This document shows positions 35,521 to 49,200 of a stretch of 64,000 nucleotides of DNA, piece after piece. The translations under genes were made by a program, and so were the position numbers. Every line of letters begins with the position of its first letter. Position 1 is the first letter of the stretch. Below the pieces are notes generated by a model that was not told the DNA's origin, did not search any database, and saw nothing but the letters and a program-made list of their open reading frames with translations. This DNA comes from Simmondsia chinensis (Eukaryota > Streptophyta > Magnoliopsida > Caryophyllales > Simmondsiaceae), in NCBI GenBank assembly GCA_018398585.1, contig JAGTTD010000005.1, positions 10,157,355 through 10,221,354 of the forward strand. The letters run 5' to 3'.

Positions 35521-35560
<40 letters not shown>
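33882..35560 (+). pseudogene. L1-type LINE reverse transcriptase, degenerate
   Basis: Continuation of the LINE left of the gypsy insertion. A T run (34040-34069) precedes a frame with RT motifs (LSLRQGDLIPSYMFILYMEYLSR near 34080) and a following LGLP-type block (LPLRYLGLPLVGS near 34420). Frames at 34580-35258 hold the post-RT region and a zinc-binding reverse-transcriptase tail (CCLCEEENEDVKDLFF). Active-site and N-terminal RT parts are missing or scrambled; several stops and shifts. The 3' end reaches a (TA)n stretch near 35524-35560. Clearly an L1-clade relic. Confidence 0.75.
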
Positions 35561-35563
<3 letters not shown>

Positions 35564-35734
35564 TGCTTGCTGTTTGGCCAAATTTTTTTATTATTTTATT
35601 CTTAAATTTTATATTGATAGTTCTGGGGAGTTTGATATTTTTAAAATTTAGAATTTTGAATATTTAAAATTATTTTAAATATAAATAATAGTTAAATTAT
35701 GTTTGATGTGTTTTATTTTTATTTTACTTCAAAA

Positions 35735-35960
35735 AAGTTACGAAAGTTCAAGATATCTCAAAAATATATTAGAATTTTAGGGCACCTATAAAATATATGA
35801 CCAAGTATTAGGGTACTTTAACTAATTTTTTTAAATAAATTTAGATGTTTTTGATAAATTTTGAAATTAGAGGATCAAATTGATTTTTTTTTAATAGTTC
35901 CAAAGGTGTCATTGACATAATTTAAAAGTTGAAGAGGTTAAATTAATTTTAACTTATAGT
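35735..35960 (-). repeat. right-arm ~59-bp subrepeats, inner part
   Basis: Units of the type TTTGATAAATTTTGAAATTAGAGG / TTGATTTTTTTTAATAGTT in inverted orientation to those at 24.1 kb. Interrupted by the LTR at 35961 and resumed at 36775-36945. Confidence 0.6.
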
Positions 35961-36774
35961 TGTAGGAAATATCTAACGTATACAATGACAATATTGCGTA
36001 TAACGACGTGTAAAATACAGCGTAAAAATACTATTGTAAGTTACCAGAAAACAACCGACAACTACAGTACAAATATCAGAAAAATACTGCTGAAAGATGC
36101 AGTAAAATAGTCGAATAAGTGTAGTAAAATAATCGAAAAAATACTATAAATTAAACAGTAAAATTATACGAAAATTAGCGTTAAAAATCTCGGTACAACA
36201 CATTAAAATATTCTAATAAACTTGTATCAAAAACCGCAGCCGATTAAATGAACACGACAATGTAGTAATACCCGAAAGAGGGAGAGTAGATTAGAAAATA
36301 CTGAAGATACCGTGCCGTGGGAAATACCACTGTCCTAAAAGACGATTTCGCCTCTGCTCCGGTGCAAACAGATATGCGGCGGCCGTCCTCCAGGATTACA
36401 CGGTCCGACCCTTAACGTGCACTCGTTAATTGCCGGGTAGGAGTGCCTTGAACTTTGCCCAAATTTTAGGAGAGAGAAAAACCGTGAGAGAGAGAGAGAC
36501 CGAGAGTGTTCATGTTTGGTTGTTATAGCTAATGGTAAATATATAGTATAGACAACTATAACAAGTATTAAAAAGAACGGGTGCAATAAATTCCAACGCC
36601 TATAAACGGTAACAAGTATTAAGTCATCGGCTGTAATGAATTCCAACGGACTTAATAAATTTCAACGGCTATATTATCATTTAATTCCCAACGGTCACAA
36701 TTTTAATGACCCTGAACGACTAATAATGGTGAATAGCCGGTAATTAGGTACGGTTAGAATATTTTTCCATAACA
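35961..36774. mobile_element. probable solo LTR, 814 bp
   Basis: Starts TGTAGGAAATA and ends TATTTTTCCATAACA, i.e. TG...CA with imperfect inverted ends, and splits the ~59-bp subrepeat array. It has a GC-richer middle (36300-36460) and a GAGAGA stretch as in copia LTRs. The flanking 5 bp (ATAGT, CTTAA) do not match, so the call is tentative. Confidence 0.45.
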
Positions 36775-36980
36775 CTTAAGTTTAGCTTGTATCATTTTTT
36801 CAACAATAGTATAGGGGTGTATTTGATGAAATTAAAAGTTGAAGGGGTTATTTTGATTTTAACCAATAATTCATGAGGTGTGTTTGATGAAATTAAAAAT
36901 TTAGGGGTCGCTTTGATTTTAATATGGATGTCTCAAGTATTATTCTAAAATAAAATATAAGAGGCTATTTTAAATAAGAA

Positions 36981-37112
36981 AATAAAAAATATTTAACAAA
37001 TTTAAAAATAATTTTAAATAAATAAATATAAAAAATAGTAGAATCCAAATAAAAATATTTAACAAATGTAAAAATAATTTGAAATAAATAAATATAAAAA
37101 TGGTAGAATCCA
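36981..37112 (+). repeat. 2-copy ~67-bp tandem duplication upstream of NADP-MDH
   Basis: 36981-37047 and 37048-37112 share AATAAAAATATTTAACAAA through TAGAATCCA with few differences. It lies between the compound element and the gene's putative promoter. Confidence 0.75.
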
Positions 37113-37276
37113 CATGTATATATATATATGGAATAACGATGAGGGATTATGGATGAGGTGAATCGGACAAGTGTCGAGTGCAGAGCCTCAAACAACTACT
37201 TCAAAATGATCCCTCTTTGAGTTTGGTTTGAGTTTCAAAAGTGTAGACAGTAGTCTTTCTTTGTTGTGCTGCAGCC
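37113..37276 (+). promoter_or_regulatory. putative NADP-MDH core promoter and 5' leader
   Basis: A TATATATATATA stretch at about 37116-37128 is the nearest TATA-like signal, ~150 bp before the start codon. The leader between them has no upstream ATG-initiated frame of note apart from short ones. The transcription start is not visible from sequence. Confidence 0.4.
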
Positions 37277-40200
37277 ATGGCGGTGTCAGAGCTTCCCCCT
37301 TCTTACAAAACTCACCTTAGCGCTTCTCAGCTCTCTTCCTTCTCTACCCGCCTCTCTGTTCATCCCAGTTTTGCCCTTCGCCTTCTTCCTCGCTCACCTT
37401 CTACTCCTGGAATTCGCTGTTCTGTTGCTCCTAAGTGAGATTAATTCTCTCGTTTTTGTCTTCCATTTTTGAACTGGGTTTTTCAATATTATCTGATTTC
37501 TTGTTTGATTTTTGTCTCTGTTAGTGTTATGGGCTCGACGTGTGAATCTAACGTGAATTCCACTTAGGAGTTGTGAGACAACATATAAGCTTTATGAGTT
37601 ACTTTCACTTAATGTCAATTGATTTTAGGATGGACCCTACTTAGACTTGTATATGGATCTCATGCATCCTAATTCTGTGGGTCGGGCCTAAAGGCATATG
37701 AACTTTAACTGTTTGAAACATTTTGCAAGTATCCCATTTTAAAAGGGCATTTACATATCATTACTAATAATATTGTAAAATGCGTGTTCTGTTAATGGTA
37801 TCTGTATAATACACATGTTATAACGTGTATCTATATTTTTCTTATTTAAAAGTAAATTATTATTATACCTATAACTAAATTAAATATTCATATTCTATAT
37901 TTTGTTAAATTTATTATAGAAGCTCTTAAATTATTGATTGTACTCTATCATTTACTATGTGTTATGTGTTTGATATCGCTATTATGATTAATGTTAATCT
38001 CTACTTGTATAAGTCAACAAACTATTGCTGTAAAATACTTCACTAACAAAAATTTTAGTTAAATTCCAATGGGACTTAAGCTCGACCCACAAAGTTGGCA
38101 CATGAGATCCACATGTAATAATCTTCTGTGAGGTTGTTATTAGACTCATGCTTGAAATCCCTTAATAATTTTTGTGTAAATTTTGGCAGTCAAGTTCAGG
38201 CCCCGGCAGCCGTTGAGACGAAAGAGCAGAAGACCAGGGACGATTGCTATGGGGTTTTTTGCTTGACTTATGATCTCAAGGCTGTAAGTATCTTTGGGTA
38301 CTCTAGAATTTGATTTGTTTCGTGATTTTATGACATTACAAATTTATAATTGCTGGACAGGGATAACAATAGAGTTCTTAATAGGGCTATAGACGAACTG
38401 GGTACTCGATGAACTACTCGTGTCTGAAATCAATTATGGCTTGTTGGTGTTCGTTATTGGGGCGCGATACCCTATGAAGCCGAATTCGAGTAGGCTTGAT
38501 GTGTTTAACGAGCCGAGTTCGAACAGAGGATGCTCAACTCATTAACGTTCGCAAACATTTTGATAAGTCCTTAACTGAGGGTCCAATAAGGACTTGTTAC
38601 AAACTCATTAAGAGCTTGTTAACTTTGTTGTCAAGTGCTCGTTAATAGTTGGTATTAGCTTGAAAATGGTTCACTTATGGCTTGATAATAACTCGAATAG
38701 CCGAGTTCATTAGCGAGCTTGACTTAATAGCAAGTTTGGCTCGATTATGAGGTCAGTTCATCTCGCTAATGAGCTCAAATAAGCTCGATTATGAAAATGA
38801 GTTCAGTCAAGCTGAGTATTGAACACAACAAAATCTTGTCGAACATAGTTTGAATAAAGGTTAGAAAAGCCCGACAAGAGCTTAACTTGAACTCAAACTT
38901 GGTAAGCCTTATAGTGCTTGATTCAATATATAATAGGTCATTAGAATAACCTCACCCCAAGATTCATCATTGACGCTAGAATTTGATGACATGGCATTTA
39001 CCATTTTGGATTAAACCTGACTTTTCTACTCGGCGACGCCATTTTCTTGTGGTGTACAAGGTGTCATGACCTCATGAATAATACCTATGGTTTCATGATA
39101 TTTGGTTTCATATTCCCCACCACAATTTGTTCTTAGGCGTTTTATGAATGTTTCATAACGAAGTTTGGTTTTAGCCTTAAATGCTTTAAATTTCTCTATT
39201 GCTTGATCTTTACAAGTTAAAAGAAATACTTAACAATATCTTGAAGAATCATCAATAAAAGTTGCAAGATATCTTTTTCCTCCTAAAGTAGGGGTGCTCT
39301 GAAAATCACGTAAGTTGCCATGTATTAAATCAAGTAGACCAATATTCTTTTGAGTCAAAGGAAATATAACTCTTGTAATTTTCATAAGCATACATGTTTT
39401 ACATTTTTCATCAACTTTATTAAAGTATGGAATTAAACCGGAATTGGTCATTTCATGCATTCAACGAAAACTAACATATGACCTAGTCTATGATGTCAAA
39501 ATAAAGAAGAGTCAAACATATACACCGAACTATTCATTTTATTAACATTCATCAGTTTGAACAATACTTCAAACAAATATTCCTTTCCAACAAAACCTCA
39601 CCTAGATTTATCAGTCTTGTAGACCAACTTAAACCCAAATCTATGTAACAGGCTACCAGATACAAGATTTTTCCTAACACCAGGTGCATGACACACATCA
39701 GTCAAGGTAACGGTTTTTCCAGAGGCAAAAAGCAATTCAACTTTACCCTTTCCCTTGACTTGCGTGGTTGCACCATTACCCATGAATAATACAGTTCCGT
39801 CATCCACAGGTTCGTAAGTTTTGAAAAACCTGCTATGTTTATATACAGGCTTTGTAGCCCTCGAATCAACCCGTCGAGCCTCATCTTCTTGGATTAGGTT
39901 GATTTCAAAAATCATTGCCACAAAGTTATCCTTCGCATTATTAATCTTGCGATGATTTAGCCCTGTGCCTCTCTTATTTTTGAGGTGATAACAGTCCCTT
40001 TTAACATGACTGGGCTTGTGACACCCAACAAATAGGCTTTTGCCTTTTGTCATGGTTCTTTGATGAGTGTCCAACTCGCTTTTGTCCCTTGCTAGATTGG
40101 CTTTCTTCTATCACATTGACTTTTCCAGCAGTGCCCAGAATGATCCTTGTTCTCATCCTACAATGTGTGCTCTTGCTCGATGCAGAAATGGTTAGCCAAC

Positions 40201-43200
40201 TCTTGGAGAGACAAATCTTCCTTCTTGTGCTTAAACCTCTCTAGAAGTCTTACTACAAAGTAGGGAGTTTGTCTATCATGGAGGATACAATGATGGTGCC
40301 GTTCATGTTCATAGTATTTTGTTTAAAATGATTTAAAATCCGTTCAATTTCATGAAATTGTTTCATAACAGAATGATCATTCACCATCTTAGAACTATAA
40401 ACTGACTGACAAGAAATTTTTTACCTGTCACATTGTATCTTGTCTCGAGGGCCTCCCAAAGTTGTTTGGCAGTTGGTACATTAGAGTAGATGTTAAAGAG
40501 GGCATCCGACATTCCATTGAGAATATGACCCCTACAAATGTAGTCGTCATTCACCCAGTTGAGTCTAGAACGTCGGTTTTCTAAGGTCTCATCTTCTGTA
40601 GGTGGGGCCTTGAGTGTATCCAGGGAATACACCACATCTAATGGTAGTAATCAAAATATGCATTTTTCTTTTTTCCCAACGGTGGAAGTTTCCTTCGTCA
40701 AATTGATCAAGTTTCACAAAGTCCACTGTCATCTTTCTAAGAGAGGAAGCCATTTTTTGCAAACAAGAAATTAATTTTTAAGATTGTTGGAGAAATTCAA
40801 TAAAAATGGGTACAACGATCACAATGGCTTCAAGGCGTGTAGTGAATCACTTTCCTTAAGACTTATTTCGACCTTATCAAAATGCTTTTGGCGATACAAT
40901 GAAACCAAAAACATAAAATGGGGAATGAGTGAAGGAAGGATTTTCGAGATGGAAAAATTAGAGAATGATATGATTTTCACAAGTATTTTTCAAATCCCTT
41001 TAATCTATTTGGTGGGGGCTTTATATAGATAAATAAGTGTCTTTTGGGAATAGACAAAATCCTTCAAAAAAGCCAAAAACCTCTTCCCAGACCACTCAAA
41101 AAACCGCGCCAAAAAACAGTCAAAACAGCTTCTGTGTGTGTCAACACGTAGCTGACTGTTGAAGTTGTGTGCCGATACATGGCCTCAACCTTTGCCATTA
41201 AGGCTTTTTGGAAGATTTTGTGTTGACACACAAATCCTGTGTGTCAACACACACCTTCCAGTGAGCTATGTGTCAACACAAACCATTCCTGAGCCTAAAC
41301 ACCTCCAAAATACTTTCAAACGCTTTATTTTGAAATACATCAACAACAACTATTAATGAGCAGATGCTTTGGTCGGTAACTTACCCACATGAAATATTCG
41401 AGATTAGGCAATCAAATAACTAGGCTCGGTGTAGACTGTCTTCCATTTGAGTTGCATGTACATATTAAGTGAAAATAAGGCACTAGTAGTTCTGAGACTG
41501 CTCAGCGCTTGCGTACATTTCACTTTGAAATTTGTGGAATATATTTTTTGAGAATAATGAGGGGCTAATGCATGCCTATTTTAAATGTACACAGGAAGAA
41601 GAGACAAAATCATGGAAGAAATTGATAACTGTTGCAGTTTCAGGTGCTGCAGGGATGATATCAAACCATCTATTGTTCAAAGTAAGGGATGCCAAAACTC
41701 CCATCTACAAGGAAAAAAAGATGAGTAACATTCATAGGAGGTTTCTGGTCTAAGTACTTTAGAATTTAATGGCATGCTCCGTTTTATCTAATATTGTAAA
41801 CCAGTCTTATAAGCATCTTATGAAAATGATTCCATTATTGTTTGAATCGTGTTTCGATTGAGTTTGATACGCGTTGAAAATGTGAATCTGACTTTGAAAC
41901 GTCAAAGTGCGTATATGAAATGTGAAACGTTAGTGTTTTAGGAGTTTCCTGCAACTATGAATTGCACAATTATCTGTGATGGCCTTGTGCTTCAATCTGG
42001 ATGCTTATCAAAACAGTTATTGCATTCGTTATCGTGCTCCAAATCTAAGGTTTTTTTATACATTGTATCACCGTAACAAAGTCCATGGTTGGACAACTTC
42101 TATGTAGATGCATTCCTAATGTTACATGTTCATTTGGAAGCATGAAGATATCGCAACTGTATCTCAGAATCATGCACATACGCTATCCAGATCTTGAAGC
42201 CAAAAGGACTGTCATGTGGTTGATCCAGGTTCACCAGCAAGAAGCGGAGAAATTGGTGTTGGAGGATCGACCATGGATGTCTTCGCCTAATCCCTTAACT
42301 AATTTGCCATTGTTGTTGAACTTGATTGAAGGGATGGGGAATCTGTTAAGTAGAGATGGTTTGTTGGTGAAAGAGACTCGTTTGCAGAGGAGAGAATTAG
42401 AATTTTATTCATGAAAAAGAACAATCGATTTTGGGTTACAATAACCCAACTTCTAGCATTCTACTGAAAATCCAAAGGACTGGCAGCCGAAATAAAACCT
42501 TGCCCCTAAACGCAATACTCAAGCACTCAATATGACTAAATGATGCATTTGACTATTGACGATAAAATTCACCTATAACAGGTTGTTCTTTGATATCAGG
42601 TTTCCATGACATGTTACATGCGTTGGGACATAATATACTGTTCACATTAGTGAATGATTACAAGTTGTGCTTGTTCTAGTGTACGAAATAGCAATGAGAG
42701 TAAATAAGTAACACTGTTTCACAGCATTCTAAACCTTCTGTTTCGTAAGATAATGTCATGATTCTACATAGGCTGATCCGACCGATCGGATCTACATATG
42801 ATCGATCAGATATTGACAAAATCATGACATATAACTCCAACTTCTGTTTTCATTGCAGCTGGCTTCTGGCGAGGTCTTTGGATCGGATCAACCAATTGCA
42901 TTGAAATTGCTGGGATCTGAAAGATCACTTCAAGCTTTGGAAGGTCTTGCTCCATACTCTCTCTGATTCATTAATCTGATTTGCAAATTCATAAATGGTA
43001 TGTTTGCATTTTTCTTATTGAGACGTACATGGTGGCTTGAATGAGAAGATCATCAGATGCATCTGAAACAACTTTCCAGAATCACTTTTTCCTTCATCGT
43101 TATAGATGCATTAATTAGATAAAGTCCATTATGTCCTTCTACAACGGATTTCAAGTGAGTCTTATGCAGTTGTCTCCATAATGCACGTATTTTATTTGTT

Positions 43201-46200
43201 TAATGAAACCTTCACAATTTTGTTTAGATGATAAAATTATCAAGGGGGTATTGAAATTTACAATTTTCCATTTAAATGTTGGCAAACAGATATCTTACTA
43301 TCATATGACGTTACTCTTAAAAGAACCAATGCAATTACCCTGACCTGTTACCGAATGTCCATGATACTTTGTTTCCTGGACACTGCGCTGCAACTGTGAA
43401 CCATAATTTGATTCCATAAATAGATTGATTTTCTAGCTATGATGGTTGGATTCCTTACGGTGTTTTTTTTTTTTTTTTTTTTTTTTTTCCTTTTTCTTGA
43501 ACTGAAATACTGATACAGGAGTAGCAATGGAATTGGAAGATTCATTATACCCTTTGTTAAGGGAAGTTAGCATTGGCATTGATCCTTACGAGGTGTTCCA
43601 AGATGCTGAATGGGCTCTTCTAATTGGAGCAAAGCCTCGTGGGCCAGGATTGGAACGCTCTGACTTACTAGACATCAATGGGCAGATATATGCTGAACAG
43701 GTAATACAGTTTCTCGTGCTTAAAAGAAAATCATGCAGCTAATTTGTCTCATGTCTGATCTTTGATTTATGTCTCGGGTTGTAGGGAAAAGCTCTGAATG
43801 CTGTAGCTTCGCATAATGTCAAGGTGATAGTGGTGGGGAATCCCTGCAATACCAAGTAAAGATCATTCCATTTCACATTCCTTAGTTGATTTTGAGAGAG
43901 TTGCTCCCAAATCCTTCAAATATTGTGTAACAATTATGTATACGTGCAGTGCATTGATATGTTTGAAAAATGCTCCAAATATACCTGCCAAGAATTTTCA
44001 TGCCCTGACGAGATTAGATGAAAACCGAGCCAAATGCCAGGTAAGTGATAGCTCAATAGTACACCTTTTTAGAGGGCCTTCACCAATCAACTTAAACTTT
44101 TGGGTAGTTGGTTCTTTGACACAATATCAATCTTGCTGATCGAGAAGTCGTCGGATTGAATCCCAACAACCCCGCTCTTTCAATACTAATATAAGTTAGC
44201 ACAAGATATGAGATACGCATGTGCATTATGCATGCTTCAGACCAAATTGACATTCATATTAGAAGGCATGTTAAGAGTATAATACCATTCCAGATAGGGG
44301 TGTATTTGAGCCGAGCCTCAAGCCTTCGGCTCATTAGCATTAAGCTCGGCTCAGGCTAGGCTCAATGCTCATCGAGCTTTGAAATTTTAGGCTCGAACTC
44401 GGCTCGTCAAAAGCTCGGGCTCAGCTCGGTTCGATCTACGCTCGGTGATTCGACTCATTTAAGCTCAATATAGGCTCGTTTGGGCTCATTTAAGCTCGGG
44501 CTCGGCACATTTAGGCTCCAATCATTGAACAATATTTAAGCAAATATATTATACTAAAACAAGTTCGCTTAGGCTCGTTTAAGCTCGCAAGCCTGCGAGC
44601 TTGAGCTTCACTAAGCTTGGGCTTGGCTCGATAAGCTAAACGAGCCCACTCGCTCGACTCGAGCTTAAAGTGAGCCGAGCTTTTCGAGTTTTTTGACGAG
44701 CCGGCTCATGAGGGCTTGTGAGCTAGCTCGGCTCATTACACCCCTAATTTTTGAGCTTCACCCATCAACTTAGACTTCCGGCATAGTTGCTTTCTTGACT
44801 TGCCTCTTCAAGCAGTAGTTACTTGTGGGCGTTTCTATGGTGCAGAGTACATATTTATGTGTCGACACATATATATATATTTTGCGTGTCGACACATAAA
44901 TATGTACTCAGGATCACCACCTACGTACACAATATCACCAATTATGTACTCAAAATCACCAACATATGTGTCGACACACAAATGTCGTGTGTCGACACAC
45001 ACATGTACTCAGAATCACCAATCATGTACTTAATATCACCATTTCTATACTCAATATCACCAAAATTCTATATTAGACAATCTGGTTACTTGTAGCCCTG
45101 AAACTAATGTAATGATTGTTTTGTGGTGCAGCTGGCTCTAAAAGCTGGTGTCTTCTATGATAAGGTGTCAAATATGACTATCTGGGGAAACCACTCAACA
45201 ACTCAGGTTTCTTCCTGATTCTATCTTAAGAATATTAACCTATGATTCTTGATCTGTCTTGTAATGGAACTTGACAAACTGCTTCAGGTGCCCGATTTCC
45301 TGAACGCTAGAATTGATGGCATACCCGTCAAAGAGGTTATTAAAGACCACAAATGGTTAGAAGAGGAGTTCACTCGGATAGTTCAAAAGGTGAGATGCTT
45401 AAGTTTTTGTTGCAAAAGTATCAAGAGTGTCTCATAAATGAATTGGTATATATGTTATGCTTGTTAGAGTGCTGCTTTGAATTAAGATGGTGGATGTCAT
45501 ACTGTCTGCAGAGAGGTGGTGTGCTGATTCAGAAATGGGGAAGATCTTCTGCTGCATCCACTGCCGTGTCCATCGCCGATGCTATAAAATCACTTATCAC
45601 CCCAACGCCAGAGGGCGACTGGTTTTCTACTGGTGTAAGTTCGGATATTAATGTATTTCGATGGGGAGGCACATGATGACCCAACCGAACACTACTACAA
45701 CATTAACCCATGGACGTAGGATATCCATTATCAGGCCCTTGATGGACCACCTAAGTCTGAAAGGCGAAAACTTTAGTTTAGGGCTGATATGACTTTAAAT
45801 TGGTTGAATTACACGTCTATCTGATTTGCGATTTGGGGTGTTACAACTCTTGTATTCAGTGACGTGACATCCTTGTTGCATGCCTAGAAATCTTCCCTCG
45901 GCAACATGGGTTTTTGGAGTCACATGCCACCATGCTGTTGCCACTGGCCTCGATCTCCCCTTTCTAGATCAAGGCGATCACCGAGGTTGTGTAATAGGTC
46001 CAACCGTGGCTTGAAAACTATGGAGGGGATTGGCTCTAATACAAAATATAATGATCCAAATGAACATTAATGCAACACAACACACAGGGCTCATAATGGG
46101 CCAGTTAACTATGAAAAGGGGAAGGCCTTGTTACTTCAACGTAGGGATGAAATTGCTTATAAATGGGTAAAACTCCATACTTATATATGTCACAAGACAA

Positions 46201-49200
46201 GTTAAAGTTACTTAAAACATGAAACGAAGACCTTTAAGTGATTTAACCTTTATCTGTGAACCGAAGTAAAAGGTTAAATCAACCATTATATTCTTGGTTA
46301 CTTGTAAACATCAGCATGAGTGACGTGCTGATCAAAACTAAAGATGATTGTTCTACCCGTTTTGTTCTAAAAGCTTTTCGATTTTTCTTTTACTGAATCA
46401 GGTTTACACCGATGGAAATCCATATGGTATAGCCGAAGGCCTTATTTTCAGTATGCCATGTAGATCGAAAGTAAGATGATTGTTCTATGCTTCTTGAGCA
46501 ATAGTTGTTTTCCCTTCCCCCAAAGCCAGATGCTTGACTTAGATTGCACTTCATTATTCAGGGAGACGGTGACTATGAACTTGTCGAAGATGTCATATTC
46601 GATGACTACCTTTGGAAGCGGATTAAAAAGGTACATGTTTGATGCCTCTGCTATGTCAGATATATCCGTTCTTGCTATTGGATTTGAGTAAATGAAGCTA
46701 GAAATTTGTATTTGATATAAGCTAAGTGCACATATAATATTGCAATTAAGGGAGAAACCAAGTCTAGCCGAGGTCAAGTTTGAGCCGAGCTCTTATTAAG
46801 CTTTCAGACCTTTGTTTGAGCTCAGTACGATGATGTTTTAGTTTGCTTGATACTCAAGTCGATTTGGCTCATTAGCCTAATCGATCCGATCCAAGCTTGT
46901 TATTGAATCGATCCTCGCACATTATCAAGCCGAATCGATCTCATAATAGAGCTGAGCTTGTTATCGAGTTAAGCTCGCTATCAAGTTAAGTTATTTGAGT
47001 TACTATTGAGCAATTATATTTCAAGCTAACACTAATTGTTAACAAGCTCTTTTATGAGCTCCTTACCAGTTCTTATCAAGCCCTTATCAAATTATTCGCG
47101 AATGTTAACGAGCCAAGACCCCCTTTTTCAAGCTTGCTTGTTGAGTTTATCAAGCCTGCTCAAACACTTATTAAGCCCCTGTAACGAATAGATAATCGAT
47201 TTCAAAAACTAGTAGTTCGATGAACATTAGGTTCGTTTACATCCGTAATGGCAAAGGAGGTTTTCTTAACTGTTAAGAAGGGTGAGAATCTAGTGAGGAC
47301 CAAATTGAAGTTTTTGTCCTTAACTTTATAGTTCTTGGAGCAGGCCTATACTTTTTAGTTGCTTTTTATTTGCTTCCCCCTCTTTTATAAAGTGGTTTGA
47401 ATCTCTCTCATCCTCTTTGCTGTGGTCTTATTACGTCCTTTTACCAAACTCTCCGTTGTCTGCCAAATAAGTTGTTTATCCCGTTTGTCCCTAATGTTTA
47501 TAAGTTTGTTCAAATTAGCCTTTCATGTTTGTTTTGTGATCAAATTGATTTTCCATTTGGGTAGCTATACCAGGTAAAAATTAAAAAATGACAGACTAGT
47601 TTTGTTATTAAATTAAACATGAGGTGCTGTTTCAAACAAAAGCAAAGGTACGGGACTACTGTGAATAAACTTACAAATATTAAGAACCAATCAGTAAATA
47701 ACTCCGCCGGCCCATCACCCCAGGGTAAACATTATAAAAGTGAAAAATTATTTAATGAATTTGAAGCTAGATGCTATGCTAGTGGTTGTTATACATTGTC
47801 TCTGTAATGCAAGTGTGTTGTAATTTTATTTATTAAAGTTACTTGAATAAATGGGTTTTGCACGTTACACACTCTAAAGCATTAAGATCAGTTACGGGAC
47901 GATTTTTTGTTCAAATTTTTGCACACATGATACTTACTGCAACATGTTATACAGTGTTGTGAATTCGGGCCCTAAATTAGACCCAAACTCAACTCGAAAA
48001 ACAGGATCTTGTCCCAGCACTAAGCAATGAAAACCCATAAACGAAACTATGTGGAAATTAAACCAGAAACAGCGAAAACAACGAAGAACACGCGATATAT
48101 GTGGTTCGGCACCTCAGTGAGGTCCTAGTCCACGGGCCTCCGTTTTTAGAGGAGTCAAATCCATTATCAGTAATTAGGGTTACAAACACAGACCGAGAAT
48201 CAAGTCTAAAATGAAAACCATAACAGAGATTAAAGCAAGAAAAGGAGAAAGAACAAGAGAAAAGCCACAACCGAGCGACATGAGCGAAGAACAACCTAGA
48301 GCCTCAAACCCTAGCCGGAATCGTTGAAGAAGACCACATTTGGGACGACGCATCGCCTTGAACCGAGCATCCCGAGCTCCAAGGTTCTTCACCGTCTTCT
48401 TCTCCTTAATCTTCAGGCCTCCAACCTCGATCTACAAGCTCTCTCTCCTTGAACTTTCTGTTACTAGAAAGTTGTCCCTCTCCTCCATGTATTCTCCTCT
48501 CTCTCTCTCTCTCTCTCTCTACGTTTTCTTTTATGGAGAAAACCCCAAAAATGGGTTTTCACCATTTTTGGTCTTCTACCATTTTTTCTTCATCTGTGTG
48601 AAGTAACTTTGCTTTTCTCACTGTAAAATGGTTCTCTCTATGTATCGAAACCCTAAAGCAAAAGGGGTTATATAAAGCAACAGGGAGTACATCTCAGCTC
48701 AAATCCAACGGAGCAGCTCTCAACACGTGGCACGATCAAAGCACATGCACCGTGGTAGGCACGGGTATCCGGGAATCCGGGTCGGGTAAATACCCAACGG
48801 GTAATATAAAACAAACCTGATATTATTTTACCCAAACGAAAATACAATATATTTTCCAAATCTTTTATCCATTTTAAAACAAATTCCCAATTTAAAACCC
48901 GATAAAATTGTCTATAATTTATATTTCCCAAATTAAGATATAATTGCCCAAGTTTGCCTCCAACGAGCCTAAACAAGGCGGGTGGCTAAAACCGACAAAC
49001 GACATCCTAATTTCCCGAATAGAAATTCTTCTACAATTTTAACCTTTTATTTAGTCAAGATGTTCCAGCCTATTATTACTGATGAACTTATGTAACTTAG
49101 TTACATCCTATAGTGGATATTGAATTTCATGGGATCATAATCCAATAAACTCCACCATGGTCTCATGAAATTAACAACGCTTCTTCGAAAATAGATGCCA

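Larger units (their letters stand above)
24092..36945. mobile_element. compound element with inverted ~59-bp-subrepeat arms
   Basis: The left arm (24092-24306, continued at 26177-26440 after a hAT insertion) and right arm (35735-35960, continued at 36775-36945 after an LTR insertion) are tandem ~59-bp units in opposite orientation. Outer edges are GATAATACTCATAGAGAT and, complemented, GAATAATACTTGAGACAT. The flanks are a 10-bp direct repeat, TAAAATAAAA (24082-24091 and 36946-36955), a size that fits a Mutator-like TSD but is low in complexity. Between the arms lie an L1 LINE and a gypsy element. Arms and edges are seen; treating them as one element is inference. Confidence 0.5.

Noticed and set aside
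43527..43742. Independent small gene starting at 43527
   Set aside because: It is exon 5 of NADP-MDH running into intron sequence.
47470..47600. Dispersed repeat similar to 23860-24080
   Set aside because: Word similarity is visible but weak and AT-rich; no ends or TSD, so not called as an element.
48058..48606. Coding genes in the 48.0-53.1 kb block
   Set aside because: All frames lie within the three LTR copies, repeat among them and lack recognisable domains.
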